Assembly (NCBI RefSeq): GCF_001884235.1
Contig: NZ_MAOI01000068.1
Location: 1 to 64,000 of the forward strand
Length of the DNA stretch: 64,000 bases
Source: Bacillus paramycoides
GTDB lineage: Bacteria; Bacillota; Bacilli; Bacillales; Bacillaceae_G
Direction: 5' to 3'
The number at the start of each line of letters is the position of its first letter. Position 1 is the first letter of the stretch. Below are positions 34,727 through 43,126 of this stretch, piece after piece. The position numbers were made by a program, and so were the translations under genes. The notes under the pieces were generated by a model, which worked only from the letters and a program-made list of their open reading frames with translations, searched no databases and had not been told where the DNA came from.

Positions 34727-36130
34727 TCATATGTGTAAATGCAGTTTTTTAATTCGATATTGTAAATTTTGTCTACTCAATCCTAAAAATTTCGCGGCTT
34801 GTGAGATATTACCATTATTCTCTTTAAGAATTTGATTGATGTAGTTCTTTTCCATTTCTTCTATTGTGTGCTTTAAAGTTTTAGGTGCATCAGTATTGTG
34901 ACTAGTTAGGGAAGCTTGCATATTGAATTCTTTTTTTATTAGTTCGCGAAAGCGAGTTGGTATATGAAAAGCTGTAATGATATGTTCATCTTCTATTAAG
35001 TTCATTGAACCTTCAATTATATGTTCCAATTCTCGTACGTTTCCAGGCCAATCGTATGCATAAAAAAATTCTTTTACAGTTACATCTACATCCGTTACGC
35101 CGAGCCCAAATTGAATGTTATACTTTTCGATAAAGTACTGAACAAGAGCTAAAATATCTTCTTTTCGTTTCCGTAAAGGTGGAAGGCATAAAGTAACGAC
35201 ACTTAATCGGTAATATAAGTCTTCCCTTAATCGATTGTGTGTAATAGCTTCAAGAGGGTCTTCATTAATAGTTGCTATAATGCGAACATCAATTTCTTTT
35301 TCTTGTGTGCCCCCAATTCTTCGTATTGTTTTTTCTTGTATAGCTCGTAGTAATTTAGCTTGAAGCGCTGGGCTTAATGAGTTGATTTCATCTAATAACA
35401 AAGTTCCTCCATTTGCTTCTTCAAATAAACCAGGTTTATCTATTGCCCCTGTAAAAGCACCTCGGTTCGTACCAAATAATAAGCTTTCCATTAGGGTATC
35501 AGGTATAGCTGCACAGTTTTGTGAAATAAACGGTTTGGTTGAACGTTGACTTTCATTATGGATGCTTTGTGCAAATAGCTCTTTGCCAGTTCCTGTTTCT
35601 CCTACGAGAAGTATGGATGAGGGAGTACGAATTACTCTCTTTGCTTCTGCAATGACCGATTGAATAGCTCTAGAATCACCGATTATGTGATTAAAGGTAA
35701 ACTTAGTATTTTTTTTTCGAGAAAGGTTCGTTTTCATTGTTTGTTTTAAGTGACTAATCTCTTTTGAGATTTCAATAGCGCCTTTAATTTTTCCATTTTC
35801 TATTATAGGGAAAGTATTGTTAATCGTCGTAATTTCTTGTCCTTTATTGTTAAAGTATGTTTGTTTTATATTTTTGTTTGTTTTTCCGAATTTTAATGCC
35901 TCTATAAGAGTACTATTTTTATTTTCTTCAAATGCAAATACTTCTAAAGGATTTTTATATAGCACATCTGAGCGGTCCATTGATTCAATTTCCATCATTT
36001 TGCGGTTATAAATAATCGTTTTACTTTCCTCATTAATAATATGAATCCCGATATCGAGTTCATTGAGTAAAGTTTCATATAGCATGTTCATTTCAATAAT
36101 TTGTTTAAAATTAATTTCTTCTGTATGCAT
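34727..36130 (-). CDS. rocR: Sigma-54-dependent activator, RocR-like
   Basis: This 467-residue enhancer-binding protein has an N-terminal PAS-type sensor (residues 15-130; YNRKMMEIE and NNKGQEITTIN are nearly as in RocR), a central AAA+ domain with Walker A GETGTGKE, GAFTGA (sigma-54 contact) and Walker B GGTLLLDEIN, and a C-terminal Fis-type helix-turn-helix (NISQAAKFLGLSRQNLQYRIKK). It activates RNA polymerase holding SigL, in RocR's case in response to arginine or ornithine. It is divergent from an operon with a -24/-12 promoter. It may be a RocR paralogue with a different inducer. Confidence 0.85.
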   Translation of the reverse strand: MHTEEINFKQIIEMNMLYETLLNELDIGIHIINEESKTIIYNRKMMEIESMDRSDVLYKNPLEVFAFEENKNSTLIEALKFGKTNKNIKQTYFNNKGQEITTINNTFPIIENGKIKGAIEISKEISHLKQTMKTNLSRKKNTKFTFNHIIGDSRAIQSVIAEAKRVIRTPSSILLVGETGTGKELFAQSIHNESQRSTKPFISQNCAAIPDTLMESLLFGTNRGAFTGAIDKPGLFEEANGGTLLLDEINSLSPALQAKLLRAIQEKTIRRIGGTQEKEIDVRIIATINEDPLEAITHNRLREDLYYRLSVVTLCLPPLRKRKEDILALVQYFIEKYNIQFGLGVTDVDVTVKEFFYAYDWPGNVRELEHIIEGSMNLIEDEHIITAFHIPTRFRELIKKEFNMQASLTSHNTDAPKTLKHTIEEMEKNYINQILKENNGNISQAAKFLGLSRQNLQYRIKKLHLHI

Positions 36131-36200
36131 GTATCATCTTCTCCTCGTTTCACCCTATGAAGACTGACTTTTTATAATTTTATTAAAATTCTCATAAAAT

Positions 36201-36260
36201 CGCAAAAATTTTTTGCTATTTTTCTCTTAAAACTTTTCAAACGATAGAAAAATTTTGCGG
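36201..36260. promoter_or_regulatory. Upstream activator site (inverted repeat) for the RocR-like protein
   Basis: CGCAAAAATTTTTTGCTAT (36201-36219) and ATAGAAAAATTTTGCG (36244-36259) form a long inverted repeat about 25 bp apart, centred about 90 bp upstream of the -24 element. This is the expected place for a sigma-54 enhancer. Confidence 0.65.
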
Positions 36261-36310
36261 TTAGGCAGATTTTTTTGAGCCAAACTCTCATTTTATATAC
36301 GAATTGGAGG

Positions 36311-36328
36311 TTGGTACGTATTTTGCAT
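36311..36328 (+). promoter_or_regulatory. Sigma-54 (-24/-12) promoter
   Basis: TTGGTACGTATTTTGCAT matches TTGGCAC-N5-TTGCAT with GG and GC at the invariant spacing. It lies between the RocR-like activator gene and the lipoyl-like/permease genes, on the plus strand. Confidence 0.85.
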
Positions 36329-36360
36329 AAATAATAGTCGAAATCTCTAGAGGAGGGAAT

Positions 36361-36426
36361 ATGAATCTTTATAGGATATGCAACGTTCCAGTGCCAATTA
36401 ATAAGAAGGAGGAGTTTATAAAGTGA
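36361..36426 (+). CDS. 21-residue leader ORF of the sigma-54 operon
   Basis: This small ORF (MNLYRICNVPVPINKKEEFIK) starts after AGGAGGG with a slightly short 3-4 nt gap. Its TGA overlaps the GTG start of the next gene as GTGA, the usual layout for translational coupling. The downstream gene's ribosome site AAGGAGGAG lies inside this ORF. It is the first reading frame after the sigma-54 promoter. Confidence 0.5.
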   Translation: MNLYRICNVPVPINKKEEFIK

Positions 36427-36677
36427 AGACGGTTATAGAAGGCGTGTATAGTCCTTGTTACGGGAAAGTAGAGAAGTTATTTGTTACTGAAAGTTCTTAC
36501 GTATACGAGTGGGAGAAATTAGCGTTAATTGAAACAATAGATAAACAGAAAGTAGAAATTAAGGTAGGAATCAGTGGTTATATCGAATCATTAGAAGTAG
36601 TAGAAGGACAAGCTATCGCTGATCAAAAATTATTAATAACAGTCAGGGATGACCTTTTAATAACAGGTAGTGATTAA
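36423..36677 (+). CDS. Biotin/lipoyl-like domain protein
   Basis: This 84-residue stand-alone beta-barrel resembles a biotinyl/lipoyl carrier domain: GVYSPCYGKVEKLFV, then ETIDKQKVEIKVGISG with a Lys where lipoyl domains have the DKA lysine, then GYIESLEVVEGQAI. Whether it is modified is unknown. It lies downstream of the sigma-54 promoter and the leader ORF. It starts with GTG, with AAGGAGGAG about 9 nt upstream. A carrier or scaffold role in the neighbouring amino acid pathway is only inference. Confidence 0.65.
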   Translation: MKTVIEGVYSPCYGKVEKLFVTESSYVYEWEKLALIETIDKQKVEIKVGISGYIESLEVVEGQAIADQKLLITVRDDLLITGSD

Positions 36678-36781
36678 TATAAGTGATATGTGTTTTTGCT
36701 CTTTTAAATATTTTTTTCCTATGAATGATTTTAAAAGCGCTTACATTAAATGGGTTTGCAAAGTGAAAAGGGGGGATTTAT

Positions 36782-38203
36782 ATGATGGATCAAAACCAAG
36801 GATTAAAAAAAGAATTAAAAAGTCGGCACATATTTATGATTGCACTCGGAGGAGTTATTGGTACCGGACTATTTTTAGGATCCGGTTATACAATTCATGA
36901 AGCTGGGCCTGGAGGAGCAATTGTAGCGTATCTTGTTGGTGGATTTGTTATGTATTTAACGATGCTTTGTCTTGGGGAGTTAGCAGTTGCGATGCCCGAT
37001 GCAGGATCTTATCAAACGTATGCTACAAAACACATTTCTCCCGCAGCGGGTTTTGTAGTGGGATGGATGTCTTGGTTAAACTGGTCTGCTACGATAGCCA
37101 TTGAATTAATTGCAGTTAGTATTTTAATGAAACGTTGGTTTCCAGATGTACCCTCGTGGATTTGGTGCGTAGTGTTTGCAGTGCTGCTCTTTGCTATTAA
37201 TGCGCTATCTTCAAGAAGTTTTGCGGAAGTGGAATTTTGGTTTGCAAGCATTAAAGTAATTACAATTATAGCATTTATTATTTTGGGCGGGGCAGCGATG
37301 TTTGGTTTTTTAGATATGAAAGGAAATGAACCAGCACCGATGCTTTCTAGTTTTACTGATTATGGTGGATTGTTTCCAAATGGATTAACAGCTATTTTAG
37401 TTACGATGATTGCGGTTAACTTCTCCTTCCAAGGAACAGAGCTAGTTGGTATTGCAGCGGGAGAGAGTGAAAATCCAGAGAAAACTATCCCGAAGGCAAT
37501 TAATAATACAGTTTGGCGCATACTTGTTTTCTTTGTACTATCTATTTTTATCCTTGCGGGATTATTTCCGTGGCAGCAAGCGGGAGTGATAGAAAGTCCA
37601 TTCGTAGTTGTATTTGATAAAATTGGTATTCCTTATGCGGCAGATATTATAAATTTTGTTATTATTACAGCGGTACTATCAGTTGCGAATTCAGGGCTAT
37701 ATGCAACTTCTCGTATGCTATGGTCTATGTCTAATCAAGGAATGATTAGCCCGATTTTTAGTAAGTTATCTAAAAATGGTGTTCCTATTTATGCATTGAT
37801 TGTAAGTACAATTGTAAGTTGTCTCTCATTACTATCAGGTATTTATGCGGAAGATACAGTTTATTTATGGCTGCTTTCTATTGCTGGGTTCGGAGCGATA
37901 TTAGTTTGGGCATCTATTGCTCTATCTAACTTATTAGCTAGAAGGTCATACATTAAGCAAGGTGGAGATGTTAAGGACTTGAAATTTAAAACACCATTGT
38001 ATCCATTTGTACCACTTCTTGCATTAACATTAAATTTAACAGTAATAGTTGCTATGGCTTTTATCCCAGAACAAAGAATGGCATTATATTGTGGCATTCC
38101 ATTTATGATAGTTTGTTTACTGTTTTACCGTGCTACAAGAAGTAAGAAAGTTAAAATAGAACGTATTGAAAAGACGAATACAACAGAATTAGAAAGTTTG
38201 TAG
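36782..38203 (+). CDS. Amino acid permease (AAT/APC family)
   Basis: This 473-residue membrane protein has twelve helices, beginning LKSRHIFMIALGGVIGTGLFLGSG and carrying FQGTELVGIAAGESENPEKTIPKA, both hallmarks of the AAT amino acid-proton symporters (RocE, RocC, LysP, ProY). With a RocR-like activator next door, arginine, ornithine or a related amino acid is the likely substrate, but the sequence does not decide this. GGGGGG precedes tandem ATGs at 36782 and 36785. A terminator follows. Confidence 0.88.
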   Translation: MMDQNQGLKKELKSRHIFMIALGGVIGTGLFLGSGYTIHEAGPGGAIVAYLVGGFVMYLTMLCLGELAVAMPDAGSYQTYATKHISPAAGFVVGWMSWLNWSATIAIELIAVSILMKRWFPDVPSWIWCVVFAVLLFAINALSSRSFAEVEFWFASIKVITIIAFIILGGAAMFGFLDMKGNEPAPMLSSFTDYGGLFPNGLTAILVTMIAVNFSFQGTELVGIAAGESENPEKTIPKAINNTVWRILVFFVLSIFILAGLFPWQQAGVIESPFVVVFDKIGIPYAADIINFVIITAVLSVANSGLYATSRMLWSMSNQGMISPIFSKLSKNGVPIYALIVSTIVSCLSLLSGIYAEDTVYLWLLSIAGFGAILVWASIALSNLLARRSYIKQGGDVKDLKFKTPLYPFVPLLALTLNLTVIVAMAFIPEQRMALYCGIPFMIVCLLFYRATRSKKVKIERIEKTNTTELESL

Positions 38204-38216
38204 TGGTGAATTATGT

Positions 38217-38250
38217 AGAGACTGTAAAATTGTAAACAGTCTCTTTTTTT
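38217..38250 (+). terminator. Terminator after the permease
   Basis: The stem AGAGACTGT/ACAGTCTCT with a 10-nt loop is followed by a T-run. The next gene begins 48 bp later. Confidence 0.85.
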
Positions 38251-38298
38251 GTGAAAATAAAGCTGGAAACATACTATGTATGCAAAGGGGAATTAGCG

Positions 38299-39573
38299 AT
38301 GAATCAAGAAGTTTCACAGCTGCTAAAACAGATAGATTTAAGAAAAGAAGAGTTAATAGAACTTACAAAAGCATTAATACGTTTTGAGACACCAGCACCA
38401 CCAGCGAGAAATACAAATGAGGCGCAAGAATTTGTTGCGGAGTTGCTAAGAAAACGAAATTTTAGTATTGATAAATGGGATGTATATCCGAATGATCCGA
38501 ATGTTGTTGGAGTCAAAAAAGGAGTAGAAAGTGAGTCGTACAAAAGTTTAATTATTAATGGGCATATGGATGTAGCTGAAATATCAACAGATGAGATGTG
38601 GGAAACAAATCCTTTTGATCCATTTATTAAAGACGGTTGGTTAGTTGGACGAGGTGCGGCAGATATGAAAGGTGGACTAGCTGGAGCTTTATTTGCTATT
38701 CAGCTTTTACAAGAAGCTGGCATTGAACTACCAGGAGATTTGATCTTTCAATCAGTAATTGGAGAAGAGGTTGGAGAAGCAGGGACACTTCAATGTTGCA
38801 AAAGAGGTTACGATGCTGATTTTGCAGTCGTAGTGGATACGAGCGATTTACATATGCAAGGACAGGGCGGCGTAATTACTGGATGGATTACTGTGAAAAG
38901 TCCGCAAACGTTTCATGATGCAACACGTAGACAAATGATCCATGCTGGAGGACGTCTATTTGGAGCGAGTGCGATTGAAAAAATGATGAAAATTGTGCAA
39001 GGTTTACAGGAGCTAGAACGTCATTGGGCGGTAATGAAAACATATGAAGGGTATCCATCAGGAGCGACGACAATTAACCCAGCGGTTATTGAAGGTGGGC
39101 GTCATGCAGCATTTATTGCGGATGAGTGTCGATTATGGATTACAGTTCATTTTTATCCAAATGAAACGCATGAACAAATAATTGAAGAAATAGAAGAGTA
39201 TATAGGAAAAGTGGCAGCGGCGGATCCATGGTTAAGTGAGAACCCACCACAATTTAAGTGGGGCGGAGAATCAATGATTGTTGATCGAGGTGAAATTTTT
39301 CCTTCTTTAGAAGTAGATAGTAATCATCCAGCCATTCAGAAGCTAAGTTCTGCGCATGAAGCTATATTGAATAAAGTCGCAACTTTAGATATGTCTGCTA
39401 CAGTAACTGATGGGGGATGGTTTAGTGAGTTTAACATTCCAGCTGTTATTTACGGACCAGGTACATTAGAAGAAGCTCATTCTATAAATGAGAAAGTTGA
39501 AGTTGAGCAGTTAGTTGAGTTTACAAAAGTAATTATTGCTTTCATATATGAATGGTGTCATACGAAAAAATAA
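38299..39573 (+). CDS. M20 family metallo-deacylase (ArgE/DapE/YlmB-like)
   Basis: This 424-residue di-zinc hydrolase of the ArgE/DapE/CPG2 group has metal ligands in INGHMDVAE, GRGAADMKGGLAGALFA and GEEVGEAGT, and a central dimerisation domain (about residues 190-310). Such enzymes remove acyl groups from amino acids or, in YlmB, formyl from a thiamine pyrimidine precursor. The substrate is unknown. Location behind a RocR-regulated permease suggests an N-acyl amino acid. ATG 38299 follows AAAGGGGA; the ATG at 38251 lies before it in the terminator region. Confidence 0.82.
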   Translation: MNQEVSQLLKQIDLRKEELIELTKALIRFETPAPPARNTNEAQEFVAELLRKRNFSIDKWDVYPNDPNVVGVKKGVESESYKSLIINGHMDVAEISTDEMWETNPFDPFIKDGWLVGRGAADMKGGLAGALFAIQLLQEAGIELPGDLIFQSVIGEEVGEAGTLQCCKRGYDADFAVVVDTSDLHMQGQGGVITGWITVKSPQTFHDATRRQMIHAGGRLFGASAIEKMMKIVQGLQELERHWAVMKTYEGYPSGATTINPAVIEGGRHAAFIADECRLWITVHFYPNETHEQIIEEIEEYIGKVAAADPWLSENPPQFKWGGESMIVDRGEIFPSLEVDSNHPAIQKLSSAHEAILNKVATLDMSATVTDGGWFSEFNIPAVIYGPGTLEEAHSINEKVEVEQLVEFTKVIIAFIYEWCHTKK

Positions 39574-39595
39574 GAGAATAATACATTTTTTGATT

Positions 39596-39641
39596 GAACT
39601 ATTCCAGAGGTAAATGTACACAACATCTGAAATAGTTCTTT
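39596..39641. terminator. Possible terminator between the M20 and XRE genes
   Basis: The inverted repeat GAACTATT/AATAGTTC plus inner CAGA/TCTG pairing has a long loop and short T-runs. Weak. Confidence 0.4.
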
Positions 39642-39649
39642 ATGCTTTC

Positions 39650-40303
39650 CTATGTTTTTCGTTGGACTTTAGTCAATTTTTCTTTAGCTAATTCAACAGC
39701 AATCGCATCATCTAAGTAGCCAATTGGAAAAAGATAATCGGGGATAATGTCTGTTGATAAAATGAAATATAGTAAGGCGCCGCCAAGAATTGCCCGTTCT
39801 TCTTCTGAGATGTTTTCCTTGCAAAACTGTTGATACATATCTGTTAATTGTTCAATGAAAGGACCAGCGCTATCAATTTGCTCTAGTTTACTTGCGAAAC
39901 TTTCATGAATACGTTTTTCACCTTCGGTTGTTTTTGCGTAGCGTTCGTAATTTTCAAGCTCTTGCTTTACGCGAGTCGTTGTGTAATCGAAGTCAAATAA
40001 GTTAGAGGACTGTAATGTTTGTTGAATTGTATCAAGAGATGTGTACATATCTGTTTTTTCTTTGTTTATGTGCGGAGAATCAGGATACATTTCATCAAAT
40101 AACAATTGGGGTGGAACTTGCAGGCATTCTGCAAATTTCTGTAGGTGTTTCTGTTTCGGTTGTTGTTTTCCATTAATAATTCTTGAAATTGTCGCAGGAT
40201 CAATATTTGTAAGTGTTCCTAATTGTCTCATAGATAAGGCGCGTTCTTTTAATAATTTTTTTATTAATGTACCAAGTCGATCATTTGGATTTTCATTAGA
40301 CAT
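39650..40303 (-). CDS. XRE-type HTH protein with DUF1232 domain
   Basis: This 217-residue protein has an N-terminal helix-turn-helix (LSMRQLGTLTNIDPATISRIINGK, about residues 22-45), a helical linker, and a C-terminal DUF1232 segment (GGALLYFILSTDIIPDYLFPIGYLDD), a short membrane-associated motif. The combination suggests a regulator tethered to or sensing the membrane. ATG 40303 is used because AAAGGAGTG lies just upstream; the frame is open further but without a ribosome site. An 11 bp inverted repeat lies in its promoter region, shared with divergent ytaF. Confidence 0.78.
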   Translation of the reverse strand: MSNENPNDRLGTLIKKLLKERALSMRQLGTLTNIDPATISRIINGKQQPKQKHLQKFAECLQVPPQLLFDEMYPDSPHINKEKTDMYTSLDTIQQTLQSSNLFDFDYTTTRVKQELENYERYAKTTEGEKRIHESFASKLEQIDSAGPFIEQLTDMYQQFCKENISEEERAILGGALLYFILSTDIIPDYLFPIGYLDDAIAVELAKEKLTKVQRKT

Positions 40304-40339
40304 AGTATAGGCACTCCTTTTTCGAATTTTATTATTGAA

Positions 40340-40399
40340 AAAATGTTGAGTGTTTATTACAAGTATATGAAACGGACAGGCACAGTTGCTCAACATTTT
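40340..40399. promoter_or_regulatory. 11 bp inverted repeat between XRE and ytaF genes
   Basis: AAAATGTTGAG (40340-40350) and CTCAACATTTT (40389-40399) are perfect inverted copies 38 bp apart in the divergent intergenic region. Candidate half-sites for the adjacent XRE regulator. Confidence 0.45.
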
Positions 40400-40440
40400 C
40401 ATAATATGCATGGAAAAGTGAGAAAAGAGGTGACTGTGCA

Positions 40441-41052
40441 ATGAGTACAGCAGGTTTATTGTCAATTTTATTAATCGGAATTGCTTCTAATTTAGATAAT
40501 GCGGGTGTAGGGATTGCTTACGGTATTCGTAAAATCCGGATTTCATGGTTTAATAACTTTGTCATTGCATTTTTTGGATTTTTATTTACTTTATTAGCTG
40601 GATTTTTTGGGAATTGGATTTCATTATTTATTTCAGATTTTACGGCAAATCTTATCGGGGCAGCTGTGCTAGGAATAATTGGTGTGTTTATTTTATGTCA
40701 GCCATTTTTCAGTAAAAAAGAAACAGTAGAAAATAAAGATGATGGTGTACTTATGGGGATTTTACGTAATCCAGAAAAAGCGGATTTTGATGGTTCTAAA
40801 ACAATTAGTTTTTCAGAGGCACTTGTATTAGGAGTTGCATTGTCAATTAATAATATTGCAGGTGGATTTGATGCAGGGGTAACAAATTTAAATCTTTGGC
40901 TTACAGCAATTATTTCTGGGATATTTAGTTTCATTTGCATTAGTGGGTTTGCGTATGTTGGGAAAAGATTTTTAGCGGAATATTTAGGGAAATGGGCAAC
41001 AGTTATTGCAGGGGTGTTATTAATTCTTATTGGAATAGATCAACTATTATAA
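40441..41052 (+). CDS. ytaF: Sporulation membrane protein YtaF (MntP-like fold)
   Basis: This 203-residue protein has six helices in two repeats related to MntP/DUF204 (GIASNLDNAGVGIAYG and GVALSINNIAGGFDAG). The loop between them contains ADFDGSKTISFSEA, an EF-hand-like calcium-loop pattern DxDxSxxISxxE. YtaF is a sporulation-associated membrane protein of unknown transport function in B. subtilis. It is divergent from the XRE/DUF1232 gene. Confidence 0.85.
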   Translation: MSTAGLLSILLIGIASNLDNAGVGIAYGIRKIRISWFNNFVIAFFGFLFTLLAGFFGNWISLFISDFTANLIGAAVLGIIGVFILCQPFFSKKETVENKDDGVLMGILRNPEKADFDGSKTISFSEALVLGVALSINNIAGGFDAGVTNLNLWLTAIISGIFSFICISGFAYVGKRFLAEYLGKWATVIAGVLLILIGIDQLL

Positions 41053-41167
41053 GAAAAGTAAAAAGCAATATTCGAGTATTTCCTTGGAAATACATCAAAG
41101 GGCTGCATATATCGACAGTAGTTTTTGCATACTAATTATTGAACGCTTTAATGAAAGGGGAATCTAT

Positions 41168-41323
41168 ATGGGACGTGGAAAAGCATTTGATCATAAGAAA
41201 AAAGGTGATCATAAGCCTCCTAAAGGTGCTTTCATTCATAAAGATGTAAATGAACATACTTTAGAAGAAGAAGAGCTACCTGTTAATATTGAAACGTATA
41301 AAAATAGTTTAAAAAAACATTAA
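41168..41323 (+). CDS. Small charged protein, unknown
   Basis: A 51-residue ORF begins MGRGKAFDHKKKGDHKPPKG, with an acidic stretch (EEEELP) near the end. AAAGGGGAA is placed 6 nt before the ATG; the ATG at 41084 has no ribosome site. It has its own terminator. No family is recognised. Confidence 0.65.
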   Translation: MGRGKAFDHKKKGDHKPPKGAFIHKDVNEHTLEEEELPVNIETYKNSLKKH

Positions 41324-41332
41324 AAAAACATT

Positions 41333-41358
41333 AAAAGCACCTACATAGGTGCTTTTTA
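41333..41358. terminator. Bidirectional terminator
   Basis: The stem AAAAGCACCTA/AGGTGCTTTT with a short loop overlaps the stop of the convergent DUF3969-like gene. Confidence 0.85.
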
Positions 41359-41697
41359 GCGTATATCTTCAATTAGTTGTTCAGATTCTTCGTGCATGCT
41401 GTATTCACTTAAAACTTGAATACAAAGCCATTTTAGCTCTTCAATACTATGCTCAAGTTCTTCAGGAAGCACATGGTGAATATCTTCAAGTCCCATTCCG
41501 AAATGAATAAGTTCTAATACTTGATCATCGATGTTCCGATCCATTAATAGTTCAAGCACTTCTAAATTGAATATGTATCGGTGTGCTTCATCGAGTGAAA
41601 CAACTTTTAGCTTCAAACTTTCTACAATACTCAATATAAAAAGAAGAATTGTTTTTTCAAGAACAGGTTGTTTCGCCATTTGAAATATCAGTTTCAT
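41356..41697 (-). CDS. DUF3969-like protein
   Basis: This 113-residue helical acidic protein (LFILSIVESLKLKVVSLDEAH..YIFN..LELLMDRNIDDQVLELIHFGMGLEDI) is similar in pattern to DUF3969. The function is unknown. GGAGGTG precedes the ATG. Confidence 0.65.
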   Translation of the reverse strand: MKLIFQMAKQPVLEKTILLFILSIVESLKLKVVSLDEAHRYIFNLEVLELLMDRNIDDQVLELIHFGMGLEDIHHVLPEELEHSIEELKWLCIQVLSEYSMHEESEQLIEDIR

Positions 41698-41758
41698 CTT
41701 TTACACCTCCACATATAGCGCTAGGTTGTACTATATTATTCAGGAGGGGGGAGCAAAT

Positions 41759-41839
41759 ATGCATAATAAAGAGAAACTTTCCTTAATGTTTTTGGGCAGC
41801 ATATTAATGCCTAGTGGAACTGAAATTTTCATGAAATAA
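41759..41839 (+). CDS. 26-residue small ORF with strong ribosome site
   Basis: ATG 41759 follows CAGGAGGGGGGA at ideal distance and opens 26 codons (MHNKEKLSLMFLGSILMPSG...FMK), ending right at the glsA terminator. The middle is hydrophobic. No promoter is clear (only a TATATT-like -10). A real microprotein is plausible but unproven. Confidence 0.45.
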   Translation: MHNKEKLSLMFLGSILMPSGTEIFMK

Positions 41840-41866
41840 AAAATCCTGCTAGTATAGCAGGATAAC
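41837..41866 (-). terminator. Terminator of glsA
   Basis: The stem ATCCTGCTA/TAGCAGGAT is followed on the minus strand by TTTTTTATTTC. Confidence 0.85.
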
Positions 41867-41873
41867 TTCCGAA

Positions 41874-42803
41874 TTAAAATATGCTCCAACTTTCTTGAGC
41901 AGAAAGGAGTTCAAGAATTTTAAAACCAGCGATACTATTTCCGTTTGCATCTAAAGCTGGTCCGAAGATCCCGATTCCCATTTCACCTTTTACGCAACCG
42001 AAAATACCACCGGCTACACCACTTTTCGCAGGGATTCCAACACGTATTGCAAATTCACCAGATTCGTTATACATTCCGCAAGTAACCATAAATGTTTTAC
42101 AAATCTTTGTAATATGTTTTGGGATAATTTGTTTCTTCTTATATGGATCATATCCGTCCATTGCAAAAATTAAACCAATACGTGCTAAATCGATACAGTT
42201 AACCTCAATTGCACATTGACGTGTATATAAATCCATAAGTTCTTCAATATCGCTATCAATAATACCGTTTTGTTTCATATAGTAACAAAGTGAACGGTTT
42301 AAGTAAGCTGTCTCTAATTCAGAAGTGGCAACTTTAGAAGAATAATTAATAGTAGGATTATCTGTTATTTCACGTACAAATCGAAGAATGCGTTCCATCT
42401 TTTCTTCGTTATTATTACCAGCAAGCATACTTGTAATAGCTAATGCACCTGCATTAATCATTGGATTAAGAGGTTTGGAAGGGCTTGTTGTTTCTAGTTT
42501 AATAATAGAATTAAATGGATCACCAGTTGGTTCCATTCCGACTTTAGAAAATACATATTCTTCACCACAATCAAAAAGGGCAAGGGCAAGTGTAATTACT
42601 TTGGAAATACTTTGAAGAGTAAATAATGTTTGTGAGTTACCAGCATGAATATATTCTGTCTCTTTATGGAAAATGGCAATACCTAAATCATCTGGATTTG
42701 CATTTCCTAGTTCGGGGATATAAGTAGCAAGTTTTCCTTTTTTCGTATATGGTTTTACTTGTTCTAACAACTGTTGTAAGTTGTTTGTTTCAATGCACTG
42801 CAT
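41874..42803 (-). CDS. glsA: Glutaminase
   Basis: This 309-residue enzyme hydrolyses glutamine to glutamate and ammonia. The beta-lactamase-like fold is shown by the Ser65-x-x-Lys68 motif in [28 protein letters not shown] and the C-terminal [10 protein letters not shown]. Length is normal for bacterial glutaminases. It is monocistronic and divergent from the PTS gene. Confidence 0.93.
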   Translation of the reverse strand: MQCIETNNLQQLLEQVKPYTKKGKLATYIPELGNANPDDLGIAIFHKETEYIHAGNSQTLFTLQSISKVITLALALFDCGEEYVFSKVGMEPTGDPFNSIIKLETTSPSKPLNPMINAGALAITSMLAGNNNEEKMERILRFVREITDNPTINYSSKVATSELETAYLNRSLCYYMKQNGIIDSDIEELMDLYTRQCAIEVNCIDLARIGLIFAMDGYDPYKKKQIIPKHITKICKTFMVTCGMYNESGEFAIRVGIPAKSGVAGGIFGCVKGEMGIGIFGPALDANGNSIAGFKILELLSAQESWSIF

Positions 42804-43126
42804 AGTACCAACGCTCCTATTTCGAATTAACTAAGTTTACTATTCCCGATATGCTCGGAAATAAATAATAACATGAAAAAGTGGAATGATAAAACGAAAG
42901 TTATCTGTGCTATAATAAGTTTTTTTGCCTGTATATTTTGTAGTTAGTAAGGAGAATTTTCCTTTTATATAACAGTTTTGAAATAGAAAACTTATCCATA
43001 AAAAGTTCGAAAATAAAAACTACACATCTATACAACTATATGTTATTATGGTTATGTAATAGAAAGCGTTTTCTAAAGCGTAATTATAATGATAACGATT
43101 TCATAAATTTGATAGGGGGAATTAAA
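42804..43126. promoter_or_regulatory. glsA/PTS divergent intergenic region with cre site
   Basis: On the plus strand TGCTATAAT (42908-42916) is an extended -10 without a clear -35. TAGAAAGCGTTTTCT at 43060-43074 matches the CcpA cre consensus WTGNAANCGNWNNCW at 14 of 15 positions. Placed between promoter and start, it fits catabolite repression of the PTS gene. A hairpin TTCCCGA/TCGGAA lies near 42842-42860 on the glsA side. Confidence 0.55.
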
